From CAWBRY01 sp963791295 (GTDB lineage Bacteria; Bacteroidota; Bacteroidia; Chitinophagales; Chitinophagaceae): a DNA stretch of 64,000 nt. Under the pieces are notes generated by a model. It searched no databases. It was given only the letters and a program-made list of their open reading frames with translations, and was not told the origin of the DNA. The stretch is taken from assembly GCA_963791295.1 (NCBI GenBank), contig CAWBRY010000001.1:434001-498000 (forward strand), in the 5' to 3' direction. Below are positions 37,114-47,526 of this stretch, one piece after another; position 1 is the stretch's first letter, and the number at the start of each line of letters is the position of its first letter. The position numbers and the translations under genes were made by a program.

Positions 37114-40100
37114 TTAAAAAAAACCCTGAATTTATTGCTCCTTGTTGGCAATACTCCATTGCTCAGCCAAGACGGGAAAGAATTTAGACCTGATCAATAC
37201 CGGGCAGTTCATTGGACCGTAAAAGATGGATTGACTGAGGATATCGCCAATAAGGTGATAAGGGATACAAAAGGATTTTTATGGATGGGAAGTGGGGGAG
37301 GGAATTATGCCGATTCGATGGATCGACATTCAAGAAAAATATCCAAGGTCTGCAGAAGAAGTGAAGAAAACTGACACTGATTATTAGCTTTCGTCGAAGA
37401 CAGCCTGAAAAATATTTGGATTGGAACATATGGATGGGTCTGGCCAGGTATGATATGAAAGCTGATACTTTCAGCAAATTTACCAGTGCTATTGATGCAG
37501 CCAAGGCTAACAGATCAATCATTCCATTCTGGTCGACAAATAATGAGGTTTATTGTTTGGAAGAAAAGGACCGGATAGTCACTTATGATATCAAATCCCT
37601 TAAGCCAAGGACCGGTCGATTAAGCCATTCAGAACCTGAAGGATCCAAATAGAATATGCAGTTGTAGAACTGTGACTAATTGTTTATGGGCTGTTAAAAA
37701 CTTTCCTTCCGGAAATGTCGCGTTAGTACAAATATCCCCTGGATGGTGGTAAAGAAATTTTTATTAGTGGCCATGTTACAGGAATTTGCCTGACCACCGT
37801 CATCAAACGTGAAGCAATGCGATGGGATCGAAAAGGAATTCAATATGGATCAATAGTCCCGACGGGCTATTGAAATTTCAATGAATGATAAACAGTTTCG
37901 TCCGATTAATGCATTCAAAGAATTTATCAAATTGAAAGATTACGAGCGTGGAGTAGGAATAGACATAGACCGAGACGGGGAGGATATGGTCGGCACAAAT
38001 CCTAAGGGAATTCTCATTTATGATCCAGAAACAGAAAGGTTCAACCTCTTTTTTCAGATTCTCTCAGTGCAAAAAGAAACATCACATGTAAACTTTCAGA
38101 TCTATTGTGATCCGGACGGGATAGTATGGAGCACTTATTGGCTCAATAAAGGAATTTACGAGTTGGTGCCTTATCATCCTCCGGTCAAAAGGTATACTGC
38201 GAACCCGGAGATGCAAGATTCGTTAAGCAATGGCCGAATATACACCATAGTTCCTGCCGCCGAAAGTAAGATATGGATAGGGACCGCGGATGGACTTAAC
38301 ATATTTGACCCGGTGACGGAAAAATTTGAAGTGTTGCGGGCAAAAGATTTGCCTGGCATAAAAGGGATAGCAATCGTGCCCTTGCATATCGATACTGTCA
38401 AGCCAGACAGCATGGCTTAGTGCAGGTTCCCCCGATCCGTTGAAGGTTGTTGAAATGAAAATGTATGAAATGGATCTAAAAACCAGGAATTGCAGGCCAG
38501 TTATTTTCAGGGACGGATCAAAACAACTGGATGATTTTTTTATTTTGCCCGTTGAAACAAAGCCAAATAAAAATGGGTTCCTGGCGCATGATGATAACCA
38601 TGGCGTCTTTGAAATTAAGCCCGGGACTTTTTTTGCAGACCTGGTTATTCGTTTTGAGACAATCAATTCAATTGGCTAGAGTGGCACTTGAGGAGGAACA
38701 ATTGTTATTTACAACAATGGGTGCTCTTTGCCCAACTTCAGCTATGAAAATAAAAATGGTCAATGGCTAAAAAAGCCACACCCGTTTGACAGCCTAAGTT
38801 TACTGTCCATATATTATGATAAAAAGATCAAAGCTATTGGGTCAGCTTCCGAGTATGAATTGGTTCATTACAACCATAAATTCCAGGAAATAAAGACGTA
38901 CAGCGAGAAGGATGGTTATAAAGGATTTATTTATGAAAATGCATACTGATAATGACGGCAACCTTTGGTTTGGAAACAATCATGAACAACTTGGCCGGCT
39001 CAATATTAAAACTGGTATAATCACTATCCTCTCCGAAGCAGAAGGATATTATCCCAAAGTTTTTGATTGGTCCGTGCCATTAGCAATGGATGCCATGGCA
39101 GTTTATATTTCGGTTCGGGTTCTGAAAAAGGAAATGTGGGCTTAGACCGCATCATCCTAAAAGATATTACTCTCTGCCATTACTTCTTCAGTTTATCTAG
39201 GACGCTGTCTGTCAATCAAAAACCTTTTCCCTGCCTATTGGGGTCAATAACCTCGAGAAATCTACTTTACGATATAATCAAAATACCATCACCGTCGAAA
39301 CCGGGATTATTGATCTTTATGCAAAAGGGAAAGGCAGAATAAGATACAAATTGAAGGTAATGGTAAGACTGACGACTGGCAATATGGACCAGCCTACTAT
39401 ACAATCCGCTATGATGGGTTGACTCCCGGAACCTATCAACTTACCCTGCAGGCCTCCAACGCGGGAACTGAATTCAACAGCCCCCTGAAGATAATTAGCA
39501 TCACCATCCGTCCTCCTTTCTGGCAGACCTGGTGGTTCCGGATACTGGCAGCCATCTTAATCATCGCGACCATTTATTGGCATCGTTCAATATCGTTCGC
39601 GCAACCTCAGAAAAAGAAATGTGCAATGCTGGAAGAAAAAGTTCTACAGCGAACAAAAGAGCTAAAGCATTCACTGGAGCAGGTTAGGGAAACCCAACAA
39701 CAGCTCATTCAGTCGGAGAAAGATGGCTTCATTGGGTGAACTCACTGCGGGTATTGCACACGAGATTCAAAACCCTTTGAATTTCGTAAAGAATTTCTCA
39801 GAGGTAAGCGGTGAGTTACTAGATGAACTAAAAACCGAAATGACAAATGATAATAAAGCGGATGCCATGGACATCCTGGACGATGTGAGACAAAATCTCA
39901 CTAAAATAGTTCATCATGGCGGACGAGCTGAAGCTATCGTAAAGGGAATGTTGCAGCATACGCGTCTTACCAGTGGCCAGAAGGAACCAACCGATCTGAA
40001 TGCATTGGTAGAAGAATATCTGCGCCTGAGCTATCATGGGATGCAGGCAAAGAATAATTCATTCCGTAGCGGCATGAAAACTGACTTTGACGAAGCCATA

Positions 40101-40469
40101 GGACAGATCAGTCTGGTACCGCAGGATATAGGCAGGGTATTGCAGAATTTATTTACAAATGCTTTTTACGTGATAAATGAAAGGTTTAAGTCCAAAGGCG
40201 AGACGTCATATGAACCGATGTTGTGGGTGAGTACTAAGAAAGAGATTGGAAAGGCTATAATTATGGTACGCGACAATGGCGGCGGTATTCCTCAAAAAAT
40301 TGTTGATAAGATCTTTCAACCATTCTTCACTACCAAGCCAACAGGACAAGGAACAGGACTAGGATTATCATTGACCTATGATATCATCAAGGCGCATGGC
40401 GGCGAGATAAAAGTTTTATCAAGTGAAGGAGAAGGAGCGGAGTTTGTGATTGAGCTTCCCGCGCCATGA
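37114..40469 (+). pseudogene. Two-component propeller sensor histidine kinase, frameshifted
   Basis: When joined this is a sensor kinase of about 1115 residues, close in length and order to its intact neighbour. It has a periplasmic beta-propeller sensor (GLTEDIANKVIRDTKGFLWMG, then WIGTADGLNIFDPVTEKFEVL), a Y_Y_Y-like domain ending at PGTYQLTLQASN, a membrane helix (WWFRILAAILIIATIYW), a coiled coil, an H box in MASLGELTAGIAHEIQNPLNF and an ATPase domain with DNGGGIPQ and GQGTGLGLSLTYDI. The kinase part, 39723-40469, is intact; the sensor part is broken many times. The start is uncertain: 37114 is the beginning of a signal-like stretch without ATG. Confidence 0.82.
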
Positions 40470-40513
40470 TTACTGATTATTAATTATTGATCAGGAATGA
40501 CTAAAAATAAATA

Positions 40514-43500
40514 ATGAAAATCAAGATCGGCATCATTGTCATTATTCTACTATCAGTCGCCAAAGAGAGCGAAACTCAAAGCACCAACCTTAAGTTTAGT
40601 TTGATAACCGGGACGGATGGAAAACCATTAGGAAAGATCCGCAACATGACCCAAGACCAATACGGCTATATGTGGTTTTCGGGAGAGGATAAAAAATGTG
40701 TTTACCGTTACGACGGTGTGCGCACCGTCACTTATAAACACGACGCTAATAATCCAAACTCCCCGGGAGACATCAATATCAATTCAGTCTATGCAGATAA
40801 AGACGGAAAGATTTGGATCGGGCATCAATCCGGTCTGGATCAATTAAACCCGGCAACGGGCATCTTCAAACACTACCGTTACCTGGTAAATAATCCCGAC
40901 AGTATCCTGGGCGGTGCTAACTCCTTATTAAGAGACCGCGAGAACCGATTTTGGATTGGTACCGATAATGGACTTGATCTGCTTGATGAAAAGACTGGAA
41001 AATTCATCCACTATCAGAATGTTTCGGGAGATTCACGAAGTTTGAGCTGTAATAGGGTATGGAATATTTATGAAGATCATCAGGGAGTGATTTGGATTGG
41101 AACGGGCTACCCCTGGGACGGGCTTGACGAAAATGCGGGTGGTCTAAACCGATTGGATCCCGATGGCAAATTTACTCGCTACATGCATGATCCGAATAAC
41201 CCTCACAGCTTAATCAACAATAAAGTCAGAGCCATTTTTGAAGATAGCCGGGGCATATTCTGGATCGGTACGGCAGGAGATGGGTTGCATACAATGGATC
41301 GTAGAACAGGCAATTTTGACCGACACCTGTATAATGCTGCTGCACCCGATGAATTGAGTCGGCCTCGAATGCCAACAAGCGCGTGGCATAAGGCGACTGA
41401 ACAGATCACCTTCATCCTCGAAGATGCCGCAGGAGCAATTTGGATAGGAACGATGTGGTCGGGAATCAATCGATATGATACAGCAACAAGAAAGACAACT
41501 CACTTTTATGGAAGCAATGGTTTTCCCGATAGTAGTTGTTGGAATGCGTTTCAATCCAGCGATGGGGAACTATGGTTTAGCACACAGGAGAATAATTTAT
41601 ATAGGGTGGATCCGTCATATAAACCGCTTCACAATACAGTGACGCGTAGCCAGGTGACTGAATATATGGAGGATAAGGCTGGAAATTTGTGGGTAGCAAC
41701 AAAGGATAGCGGGTTAATTAAGTATGATTCTCGGGGAAAATTAGTTAAACAATTCAGGCATGATCCAAAAGATGCATCCAGTGTTTTAGCTGACGGTATT
41801 TTAGCTTTTTACCGAAATGGAGAAAATGAATTTTGGGTGGGAACAAATAAGGGACTGGACGTCTTAAATGTTGCAACAGGAAAATTTTCCAGGTTCCCCG
41901 ACAACGGATATTTATCAGATAGCACTGCAGATTCCGGCATTGGTCACATGATAAAGGACAATAAAGGAATGATGTGGTTTGCCACTTTTGGAGGAGGATT
42001 GATCAGCCTGGATCTCCGTGATAGCTCATTCACGCATTTTAAGACAGATCCCAATGATTCGGCTTCACTAGTTTCAGACTTTATATTGCCACTAATACAA
42101 GACAAGTCGGGTGCGATTTGGGTGGGAACAATTAAAGGCCTCGAGCTTTTAAATAAAGACAGGACAGGGTTCAAGCATTATTTAACGGGCATTGGTATCA
42201 GTTCTTTTTATGAAGACAAGGAAGAAGGTCTATGGGCTGGAACGGAAGATGGGCTTTATAAATACAACCAAAAAGAGGACAAGTTCCAACATCCTTTTGA
42301 TCCTCATTGGGAAATAAATGCTTTAAGAGTAGGTGGAATAGTGGAAGATAACGCTCAAAACCTTTGGATGGTTTCTCCTTCCTCCATCATAAAATTAAAT
42401 CCCTCGATCCCCGAAACGTTTATGTATGGAGGTCTATATGGGATCAATATAAACTCCATGGCGCCTTGGGCAAGTAACTACAAAAACAAAAAAGGGCAGT
42501 TGTTCATTGGATATGACTACGGTTTTTATACACTTTCTCCCGAAGACCTGAATGTAAAAACAGAGCTAAAAATTTTACTGACCGACTTACTCATCAATAG
42601 TCGTTCCGTGTTGTCGCAAGAGGGGTCGACTATTAAGAAACCAATTGAAGAAATGAGTGATTTGATTCTTGGACATAATCAAAATAATATCACTCTCCAT
42701 TTTGCGGCAATCGATTATCATGATCCGGAGGCGATTCGATATTACACCATGCTTGAAAATTATGATGATACATGGAGGGAGGCCAGAATGGAGAAGAGCT
42801 CTTATTACTTTAGCATTCCCTCCGGCCACTATGTTTACCATGTAAAGGCGATTAATAGCAATGGGACGGTCGCAGAAAAGATCCTGACGATTCGTGTTAA
42901 TCCGCCCTGGTGGAAGACCTGGTGGGCCTATTCTATATATGGGTTGATTTTCTTAATGATGATTTTCCTCTTTTATCGGGCACAAAGGGAGCGCATCGTT
43001 CGTAAAGAAAGACACAGAGCGCAAATGAAAGAATTGGAGCAGGCCCGGGAGATTGAAAGAGCGTATACTGAATTAAAATCCACGCAGGCCCTACTTATCC
43101 AGGCAGAGAAAATGGCTTCCCTGGGCGAGCTCACTGCCGGCATTGCACATGAAATTCAAAATCCATTGAACTTCGTCAACAACTTTTCAGATGTAAATAT
43201 GGAATTGCTGGAAGAGATGAAAGGAGAACTCGACAAGGGAAATGTAGATGAAGTGAAAGCCATTGCCAACGATGTGATCGATAACCAGGGAAGAATAAAT
43301 CACCACGGCAAAAGAGCTGAGGCGATTGTGAAAGGAATGTTGCAGCATAGTCGGCCGAGTACCGGTCAGAAAGAACCTACCAATATCAATGCGCTTTGCG
43401 ACGAATACCTGAGATTGGCTTATCATGGATTAAGAGCTAAGGAAAATTCCTTCCAGGCAAAATTGGAAACGGATTTCGACCCATCTATTTCAACGATCAT

Positions 43501-43867
43501 GGTAATTCCGGAAGATATCGGCAGGGTCGTGTTGAATTTGATCAACAATGCATTCTATGCCCTCGCCGAAAAGAAAAAGAAACATGGCGATCAGTATGAT
43601 CCAACCGTTACCATCAGCACAAAACGCATTCAATCAGGTGGACAGGATAGCGTCCAAATCCGAGTGAAGGACAATGGCAATGGAGTTCCTCAAAAGATAT
43701 TGGATAAGATTTTTCAACCCTTCTTCACCACCAAACCTACTGGTCAGGGAACAGGATTAGGATTGTCATTGAGCTATGATATTGTCAAGGCTCATGGAGG
43801 AGATTTCAAAGTTGAATCTGTGGAAGGTGAAGGAGCAGAGTTTGTCATTGAACTTCCCGCGCCATGA
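40514..43867 (+). CDS. Two-component propeller sensor histidine kinase (intact paralogue)
   Basis: This 1117-residue kinase has an N-terminal signal helix, about a dozen propeller repeats with the reg_prop pattern (DKDGKIWIGHQSGLDQLNPATG; repeated W-IGT), a Y_Y_Y domain around residues 730-795 (YYTMLENYDDTWREA), one membrane helix WWAYSIYGLIFLMMIFLFY near 810, the H box MASLGELTAGIAHEIQNPLNF and an ATPase domain with DNGNGVPQ and GQGTGLGLSLSYDI. No receiver or DNA-binding domain is attached, so its partner regulator is elsewhere. Placement after a SusCD pair suggests it senses a breakdown product of the same nutrient. It is a tandem copy of the previous gene, including bases past the stop. 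Confidence 0.93.
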   Translation: MKIKIGIIVIILLSVAKESETQSTNLKFSLITGTDGKPLGKIRNMTQDQYGYMWFSGEDKKCVYRYDGVRTVTYKHDANNPNSPGDININSVYADKDGKIWIGHQSGLDQLNPATGIFKHYRYLVNNPDSILGGANSLLRDRENRFWIGTDNGLDLLDEKTGKFIHYQNVSGDSRSLSCNRVWNIYEDHQGVIWIGTGYPWDGLDENAGGLNRLDPDGKFTRYMHDPNNPHSLINNKVRAIFEDSRGIFWIGTAGDGLHTMDRRTGNFDRHLYNAAAPDELSRPRMPTSAWHKATEQITFILEDAAGAIWIGTMWSGINRYDTATRKTTHFYGSNGFPDSSCWNAFQSSDGELWFSTQENNLYRVDPSYKPLHNTVTRSQVTEYMEDKAGNLWVATKDSGLIKYDSRGKLVKQFRHDPKDASSVLADGILAFYRNGENEFWVGTNKGLDVLNVATGKFSRFPDNGYLSDSTADSGIGHMIKDNKGMMWFATFGGGLISLDLRDSSFTHFKTDPNDSASLVSDFILPLIQDKSGAIWVGTIKGLELLNKDRTGFKHYLTGIGISSFYEDKEEGLWAGTEDGLYKYNQKEDKFQHPFDPHWEINALRVGGIVEDNAQNLWMVSPSSIIKLNPSIPETFMYGGLYGININSMAPWASNYKNKKGQLFIGYDYGFYTLSPEDLNVKTELKILLTDLLINSRSVLSQEGSTIKKPIEEMSDLILGHNQNNITLHFAAIDYHDPEAIRYYTMLENYDDTWREARMEKSSYYFSIPSGHYVYHVKAINSNGTVAEKILTIRVNPPWWKTWWAYSIYGLIFLMMIFLFYRAQRERIVRKERHRAQMKELEQAREIERAYTELKSTQALLIQAEKMASLGELTAGIAHEIQNPLNFVNNFSDVNMELLEEMKGELDKGNVDEVKAIANDVIDNQGRINHHGKRAEAIVKGMLQHSRPSTGQKEPTNINALCDEYLRLAYHGLRAKENSFQAKLETDFDPSISTIMVIPEDIGRVVLNLINNAFYALAEKKKKHGDQYDPTVTISTKRIQSGGQDSVQIRVKDNGNGVPQKILDKIFQPFFTTKPTGQGTGLGLSLSYDIVKAHGGDFKVESVEGEGAEFVIELPAP

Positions 43868-43924
43868 TTACTGATTACTAATTATTGATTATTGTACACT
43901 CACTGCTCATCACTCACCACTCAC
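43864..43924. repeat. Intergenic repeat motifs after kinase gene
   Basis: ATGATTACTGATTACTAATTATTG follows the kinase stop and matches the sequence after the previous kinase (40466-40494). CACTCACTGCTCATCACTCACC then follows, the reverse complement type of the GAGTGGT motifs at 26534. Confidence 0.45.
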
Positions 43925-44661
43925 AATCCCAATACCGCCCTCAATTTTCCATACCCATTGCGGCTCACTGGCACCTTTGCGCCTGATCGAAGGATGGCAA
44001 CATGATTGTCTTTTTCATAGGGATCGATTCGCGTGATCTGTTGAATATTGACTATATACGACCGATGGCTACGGACAAAATGTTGCGGGTCGAGCGCCTG
44101 CTCAAAATGAGCCATCGTCTTATTTTTAAGAAAATATCCATCGCGCGTATGCACCTTTACGTAATCATCCGCAGCTTCGAGGTAATACACATCCTGTACA
44201 GGGATGATCTTTATTTTAGAGCCATCTTTAATAACGATCCGTTGATTTTGCGATGGTGATAAGGACGCGGTTTCCAACAACTCTTTTGTCAATTCTTTCT
44301 GTGAGCCCGTTTTCAATTCCTGCCATTTTTGAATAGCCTTATCAAAACGCTCCTGGTTAAAAGGTTTTAATAGATAATCGACAGCGTGCGACTCAAAAGC
44401 CTTTATGGCATATTCATCAAAAGCCGTTGTGAATATCACAGCGGGCGGCTGATCCGCCAGCTCAAGCATCTCAAAGCCATTGATCTTTGGCATCTGTATA
44501 TCCAGGAAGATCAGATCAGGGGCATGTTGCTGAATAGCCTTTAGCCCCTCAAAACCGTCGTTACATTCCTGTGCTAATTCCAGATCAGGGTGCTTTTGCA
44601 GGTATTCTTTTACAATAGAGCGCGCGAGCGGCTCATCGTCTATGATTATTACTTTACTCAT
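43921..44661 (-). CDS. LytTR-family response regulator
   Basis: A 246-residue regulator with an N-terminal receiver domain (IIDDEPLARSIV, phospho-Asp in IFLDIQMPKINGFEML, LLKPFNQERFDKA) and a C-terminal LytTR DNA-binding domain (VYYLEAADDYVKVHT, FVRSHRSYIVN). It overlaps the sensor kinase gene by 8 bases, so the two are translated together and form a cognate pair. LytTR regulators control envelope and virulence genes in many bacteria; the target here may be the operon itself. Confidence 0.94.
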   Translation of the reverse strand: MSKVIIIDDEPLARSIVKEYLQKHPDLELAQECNDGFEGLKAIQQHAPDLIFLDIQMPKINGFEMLELADQPPAVIFTTAFDEYAIKAFESHAVDYLLKPFNQERFDKAIQKWQELKTGSQKELTKELLETASLSPSQNQRIVIKDGSKIKIIPVQDVYYLEAADDYVKVHTRDGYFLKNKTMAHFEQALDPQHFVRSHRSYIVNIQQITRIDPYEKDNHVAILRSGAKVPVSRNGYGKLRAVLGL

Positions 44662-45694
44662 TTGTATCAGGTATTCTGAAAACTACGTCAAATGAATTAT
44701 TCGCTTGATTGATCTCCATCAGGTCATTCCTTCCAAATAACAGGTATAATCGCCGCTTCACTGATTTCAACCCGAAACCTGTTCCTTCAGCCATCTGCAT
44801 ATCCGAATCAAAAGGATTTACAATCTTTACGATTAGATGGTTGTCTGAAACATAAGCACGCAGACTAATCAATACTTCACCCGTGGTTCCATAAAGTCCA
44901 AATTTAATGGCATTTTCCATTAGGGGTTGGAGAAGGAGTGAGGGCACTTTTTTATTCATGGCTTCTTCGGAGACATCGATCTCAGTTTTAAGTCGATATC
45001 CAAACCGAACCTTTTCGATTTCCAGGTATAATTTCAGGTAGTCCAGTTCTTCTGCGAAGCTGATGAATTGGTTCTCTTCTTTTTTCAATGTCCCTCTTAA
45101 AAAATCCGAAAGCTGTTGAACCATCTTTCTGGCTTCCTCGGGACGGGCAACGATCAATGCATTGATGGAATTCAAACTGTTGAACAGAAAATGTGGCTGC
45201 ATTTGTTGCCGCAGCTTGAATAGCTCCGCCTCCCTGGCCAGTTTTTCGGCATCGATATTCCTCTTTTCATTCTCCTGTTGCTCTCCCCAATTAAACCAAA
45301 GCACGCTGATCAGTGTAATACATCCCAAGAGCAGGAAACCAATGCAGGTTCGAAGGATGAGCGAATGATTTAAAAAAGAGGTATAACCGGGTTCCTGATT
45401 CAGTACAAGAAGTAATATCCATCGGCTCAACACCAACCATATCCCAGTTAGAAAGATACACCACACCAGTATATTCATATAACGCTGCCTGCCGGGTGTA
45501 TAGAACCGAAGCGTGTTCATCATCAGCAGGCTGGCCAATAAAAGGACCACCGTACTAATGAGACTATCGGTAAAGGCTACCTCCCACGACCATCCATACC
45601 AAACCAGGAGAAAAGCGAATTCAACAATTACGGCCAGCCAGCTAATACTGAAAATGATCCTGAAACGCGTGACTGATAAGGGAGAATTTATCAT
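44654..45694 (-). CDS. LytS-type sensor histidine kinase (His_kinase family)
   Basis: A 346-residue kinase with four N-terminal membrane helices (ISWLAVIVEFAFLLVWYGW to LGCITLISVLWF), a coiled coil, the phospho-accepting region QMQPHFLFNSLNSINALI typical of the His_kinase (LytS) class, and an ATPase domain with LLLQPLMENAIKFGL and GTGFGLKSVKRRL. No extracellular sensor domain is present, so the membrane helices themselves or a partner protein must sense the signal. The LiaF-like and DUF4288 genes lie upstream in the same operon. Confidence 0.93.
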   Translation of the reverse strand: MINSPLSVTRFRIIFSISWLAVIVEFAFLLVWYGWSWEVAFTDSLISTVVLLLASLLMMNTLRFYTPGRQRYMNILVWCIFLTGIWLVLSRWILLLVLNQEPGYTSFLNHSLILRTCIGFLLLGCITLISVLWFNWGEQQENEKRNIDAEKLAREAELFKLRQQMQPHFLFNSLNSINALIVARPEEARKMVQQLSDFLRGTLKKEENQFISFAEELDYLKLYLEIEKVRFGYRLKTEIDVSEEAMNKKVPSLLLQPLMENAIKFGLYGTTGEVLISLRAYVSDNHLIVKIVNPFDSDMQMAEGTGFGLKSVKRRLYLLFGRNDLMEINQANNSFDVVFRIPDTNE

Positions 45695-45702
45695 GACATG
45701 AA

Positions 45703-46062
45703 TTAAACCAGGTTCAATAATTCATGGGTATTGCCATAAAGTATGTTTCTAGCCTTGGCCTTCACTATCTGGATATAACTATCTGCGTCGTCCTTCTCCT
45801 CAATGCGCGAATAAAGTTCAGCGCCATCGATCAACTCCTGCACACGGTACAATTCACTAATGGTAATAAAATTCCATTGTACCAATTGCTCTTTCTGGTT
45901 TAAGAACATCTCCTGTTCCCGCTTTCCCATTTCTTCTGCTTTGTAAAAGGCTTCTTCCTTATTACCAGCAGAGATCAAACGAAGCTGTTCATCAAACTGG
46001 GCGGCGTGTTGACCATCACCACAGACGATGCGAAAAACCATTTTTGCGAGATACCAATTCAT
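45703..46062 (-). CDS. DUF4288 domain protein
   Basis: A 119-residue soluble protein starting MNWYLAKMVFRIVCGDG with the DUF4288 pattern (AAQFDEQLRLISAGNKEEAFYKAEEMGKREQ and VQWNFITISELYRV). The function of the family is unknown. It lies 23 bases after the LiaF-like gene and 8 bases before the kinase gene, so it is part of the four-gene operon. Confidence 0.8.
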   Translation of the reverse strand: MNWYLAKMVFRIVCGDGQHAAQFDEQLRLISAGNKEEAFYKAEEMGKREQEMFLNQKEQLVQWNFITISELYRVQELIDGAELYSRIEEKDDADSYIQIVKAKARNILYGNTHELLNLV

Positions 46063-46085
46063 AAAATCTGTTTTAATGTACCTGT

Positions 46086-46889
46086 TTAAAAACTTTTTAT
46101 CTCAATTCCGCCAAAGATCACAGTTCCTTTAAGGAGCAGTGTTTTACTTGTATTGCCAGCGGCTTCCGGCATGGACCTTTTGTCTTCAATACCTCCAAAG
46201 ATGATCGTTGCTTCTGATTTTATCGACCAGTTGGAAGGAACGATCAATTTTGTTCCTCCAAAAATGGTGGTCATTTCCAGTACTGCCCTTTCATGAATAT
46301 CAGCCTGGCTTAGATTTAATTCTGTCCCGCCGAAAATGTTTACGATGTCACCACCTTTGAAATCCTTAGAGAGAATGATCTTATTGGCACCGCCGAAGAT
46401 GGAGGTAGAATCGACAAAGCTATCCTGGCTAAAATTCTCTTCATTTATTGCTGAATCCTCTATCCCAGTATCCGCATTTTTTTTTTCCATCCAGTCACGC
46501 CAGTGTTGCCGACGGTGAGGGCGAAAGATGAAAAACATACCTACGACGATCAGGGCCATAGGCCATATATAACGACGAATGCTGAGGTTCGGAATTATTT
46601 CGGCTACCAGGAAGGCGCCACCGACCAGCATCAAAATAAACCATACCCCTCCTTTGAATCTTTCACGAGCACCAATAAAAAGTCCCAACACGATCAGGAT
46701 CATCTGCCATCCAAATATCCATTGCGGAAGGTCTGGAAAAGAGACTTTCAGCAAGGCGGCTACGCCGACCACCAGGATCAACAATCCTGTCCAGACATGG
46801 CCATGGCGGCCATGGCGCTGCATAGCTGCGTCCCTCCTTAAGTCCCATCGATGCTTTCTCTCTTCGCTCCTGTTTTGAAAATCGTTCAT
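46086..46889 (-). CDS. LiaF-like membrane protein (cell envelope stress)
   Basis: A 267-residue protein with four membrane helices in the first half (GLLILVVGVAALLKVSF, MILIVLGLFIGA, FILMLVGGAFLVAEI, WPMALIVVGMFFIF) and a C-terminal beta-helical domain with four IFGG repeats (STSIFGGANKI, VNIFGGTELN, TTIFGGTKLI, TVIFGGIEIK), the pattern of LiaF/VraT-type proteins. In Firmicutes LiaF inhibits a kinase that responds to cell-wall antibiotics. The LytS/LytTR pair downstream makes a similar inhibitor-kinase-regulator unit plausible here. A good promoter lies directly upstream. Confidence 0.85.
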   Translation of the reverse strand: MNDFQNRSEERKHRWDLRRDAAMQRHGRHGHVWTGLLILVVGVAALLKVSFPDLPQWIFGWQMILIVLGLFIGARERFKGGVWFILMLVGGAFLVAEIIPNLSIRRYIWPMALIVVGMFFIFRPHRRQHWRDWMEKKNADTGIEDSAINEENFSQDSFVDSTSIFGGANKIILSKDFKGGDIVNIFGGTELNLSQADIHERAVLEMTTIFGGTKLIVPSNWSIKSEATIIFGGIEDKRSMPEAAGNTSKTLLLKGTVIFGGIEIKSF

Positions 46890-47215
46890 TGCTAATAAAT
46901 TTTAATCAAATCTATGGTCGAAAAACAGGGAGGACAATGGGGAATGGGTAATCCACGGGGAATCGTCGGTAAATGGTGGAAAAACGGGGGCGAAACTAGA
47001 TGCTGGATGCTAGTTGCTTGATTATTAGTTAGCCTCGACGCTGGTCCAGGCCACTTATTCCTGAATGGCTGCAACGGATAACTTAAAACTTATTTCCAGC
47101 TCTAACTTTCACAATTCCTTATTAACCAAAATTCCAATAGTTACATCTTATATATGAATGGGGTAAAATAGAAAGGAATTGTGCGAATTGGAAACTAAAA
47201 AACGCGGAGGCTATC
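46890..47215. other. Divergent intergenic region ahead of the LiaF-like operon
   Basis: This 326-base region carries a strong minus-strand promoter match at 46907-46937 and short repeat-like motifs (CTTGATTATTAGTTAG near 47015; AACTTAAAACTTATT near 47085). A GGAGG ribosome site at 47206-47210 serves the plus-strand gene. No other feature was seen. Confidence 0.5.
46907..46937 (-). promoter_or_regulatory. Bacteroidota-type promoter for the LiaF-like operon
   Basis: On the minus strand TTG (46937-46935), 20 bases, then TAGATTTG (46914-46907) match the TTG-N19..21-TAnnTTTG consensus in both elements and spacing. The start codon is 18 bases after the -7 box, giving a very short leader. Confidence 0.6.
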
Positions 47216-47524
47216 GTGAAAAAAACTTTACATATCTCAGCCACTTTCGATCAACCTGAATTTCTCCAGAACCTGGTAGAGCAACTGGCCTATCGCCGCT
47301 ACGATTTGGGATTTGGAAAAGAAAAATTGCCGGAGGGATGGACAGCAATCGAAACGTCTTCTACCGAAACATACGTCAGCGGAACGATTGGAATGAATAT
47401 GGACAATAATCAGCAAAACACGAAAGAGCATATTCAAATGCCCTTTATTACTAATTTCCTGTTTACTTGCATTAAAGGAGAAAAAGAACCTTATCAATTG
47501 ATTTGGAGTAGTTCCTTGTCGTGA
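47216..47524 (+). CDS. Small conserved protein of unknown function, 102 aa
   Basis: A GTG start (47216) is preceded by a good GGAGG ribosome site 5 bases upstream, which supports this start over later codons. The product has no signal peptide or helix and reads as a compact soluble domain (HISATFDQPEFLQNLVEQLAYRRYDLGFG, then MPFITNFLFTCIKG). No family is recognised. It converges on the cyclic-nucleotide-binding gene with 2 bases between the stops. Confidence 0.6.
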   Translation: MKKTLHISATFDQPEFLQNLVEQLAYRRYDLGFGKEKLPEGWTAIETSSTETYVSGTIGMNMDNNQQNTKEHIQMPFITNFLFTCIKGEKEPYQLIWSSSLS

Positions 47525-47526
47525 AC

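Noticed and set aside
43921..44661. LytTR regulator as the partner of the propeller kinases next door
   Set aside because: It is on the opposite strand and overlaps its own LytS-type kinase by 8 bases, which is a clear cognate pair; cross-talk remains possible but unsupported.
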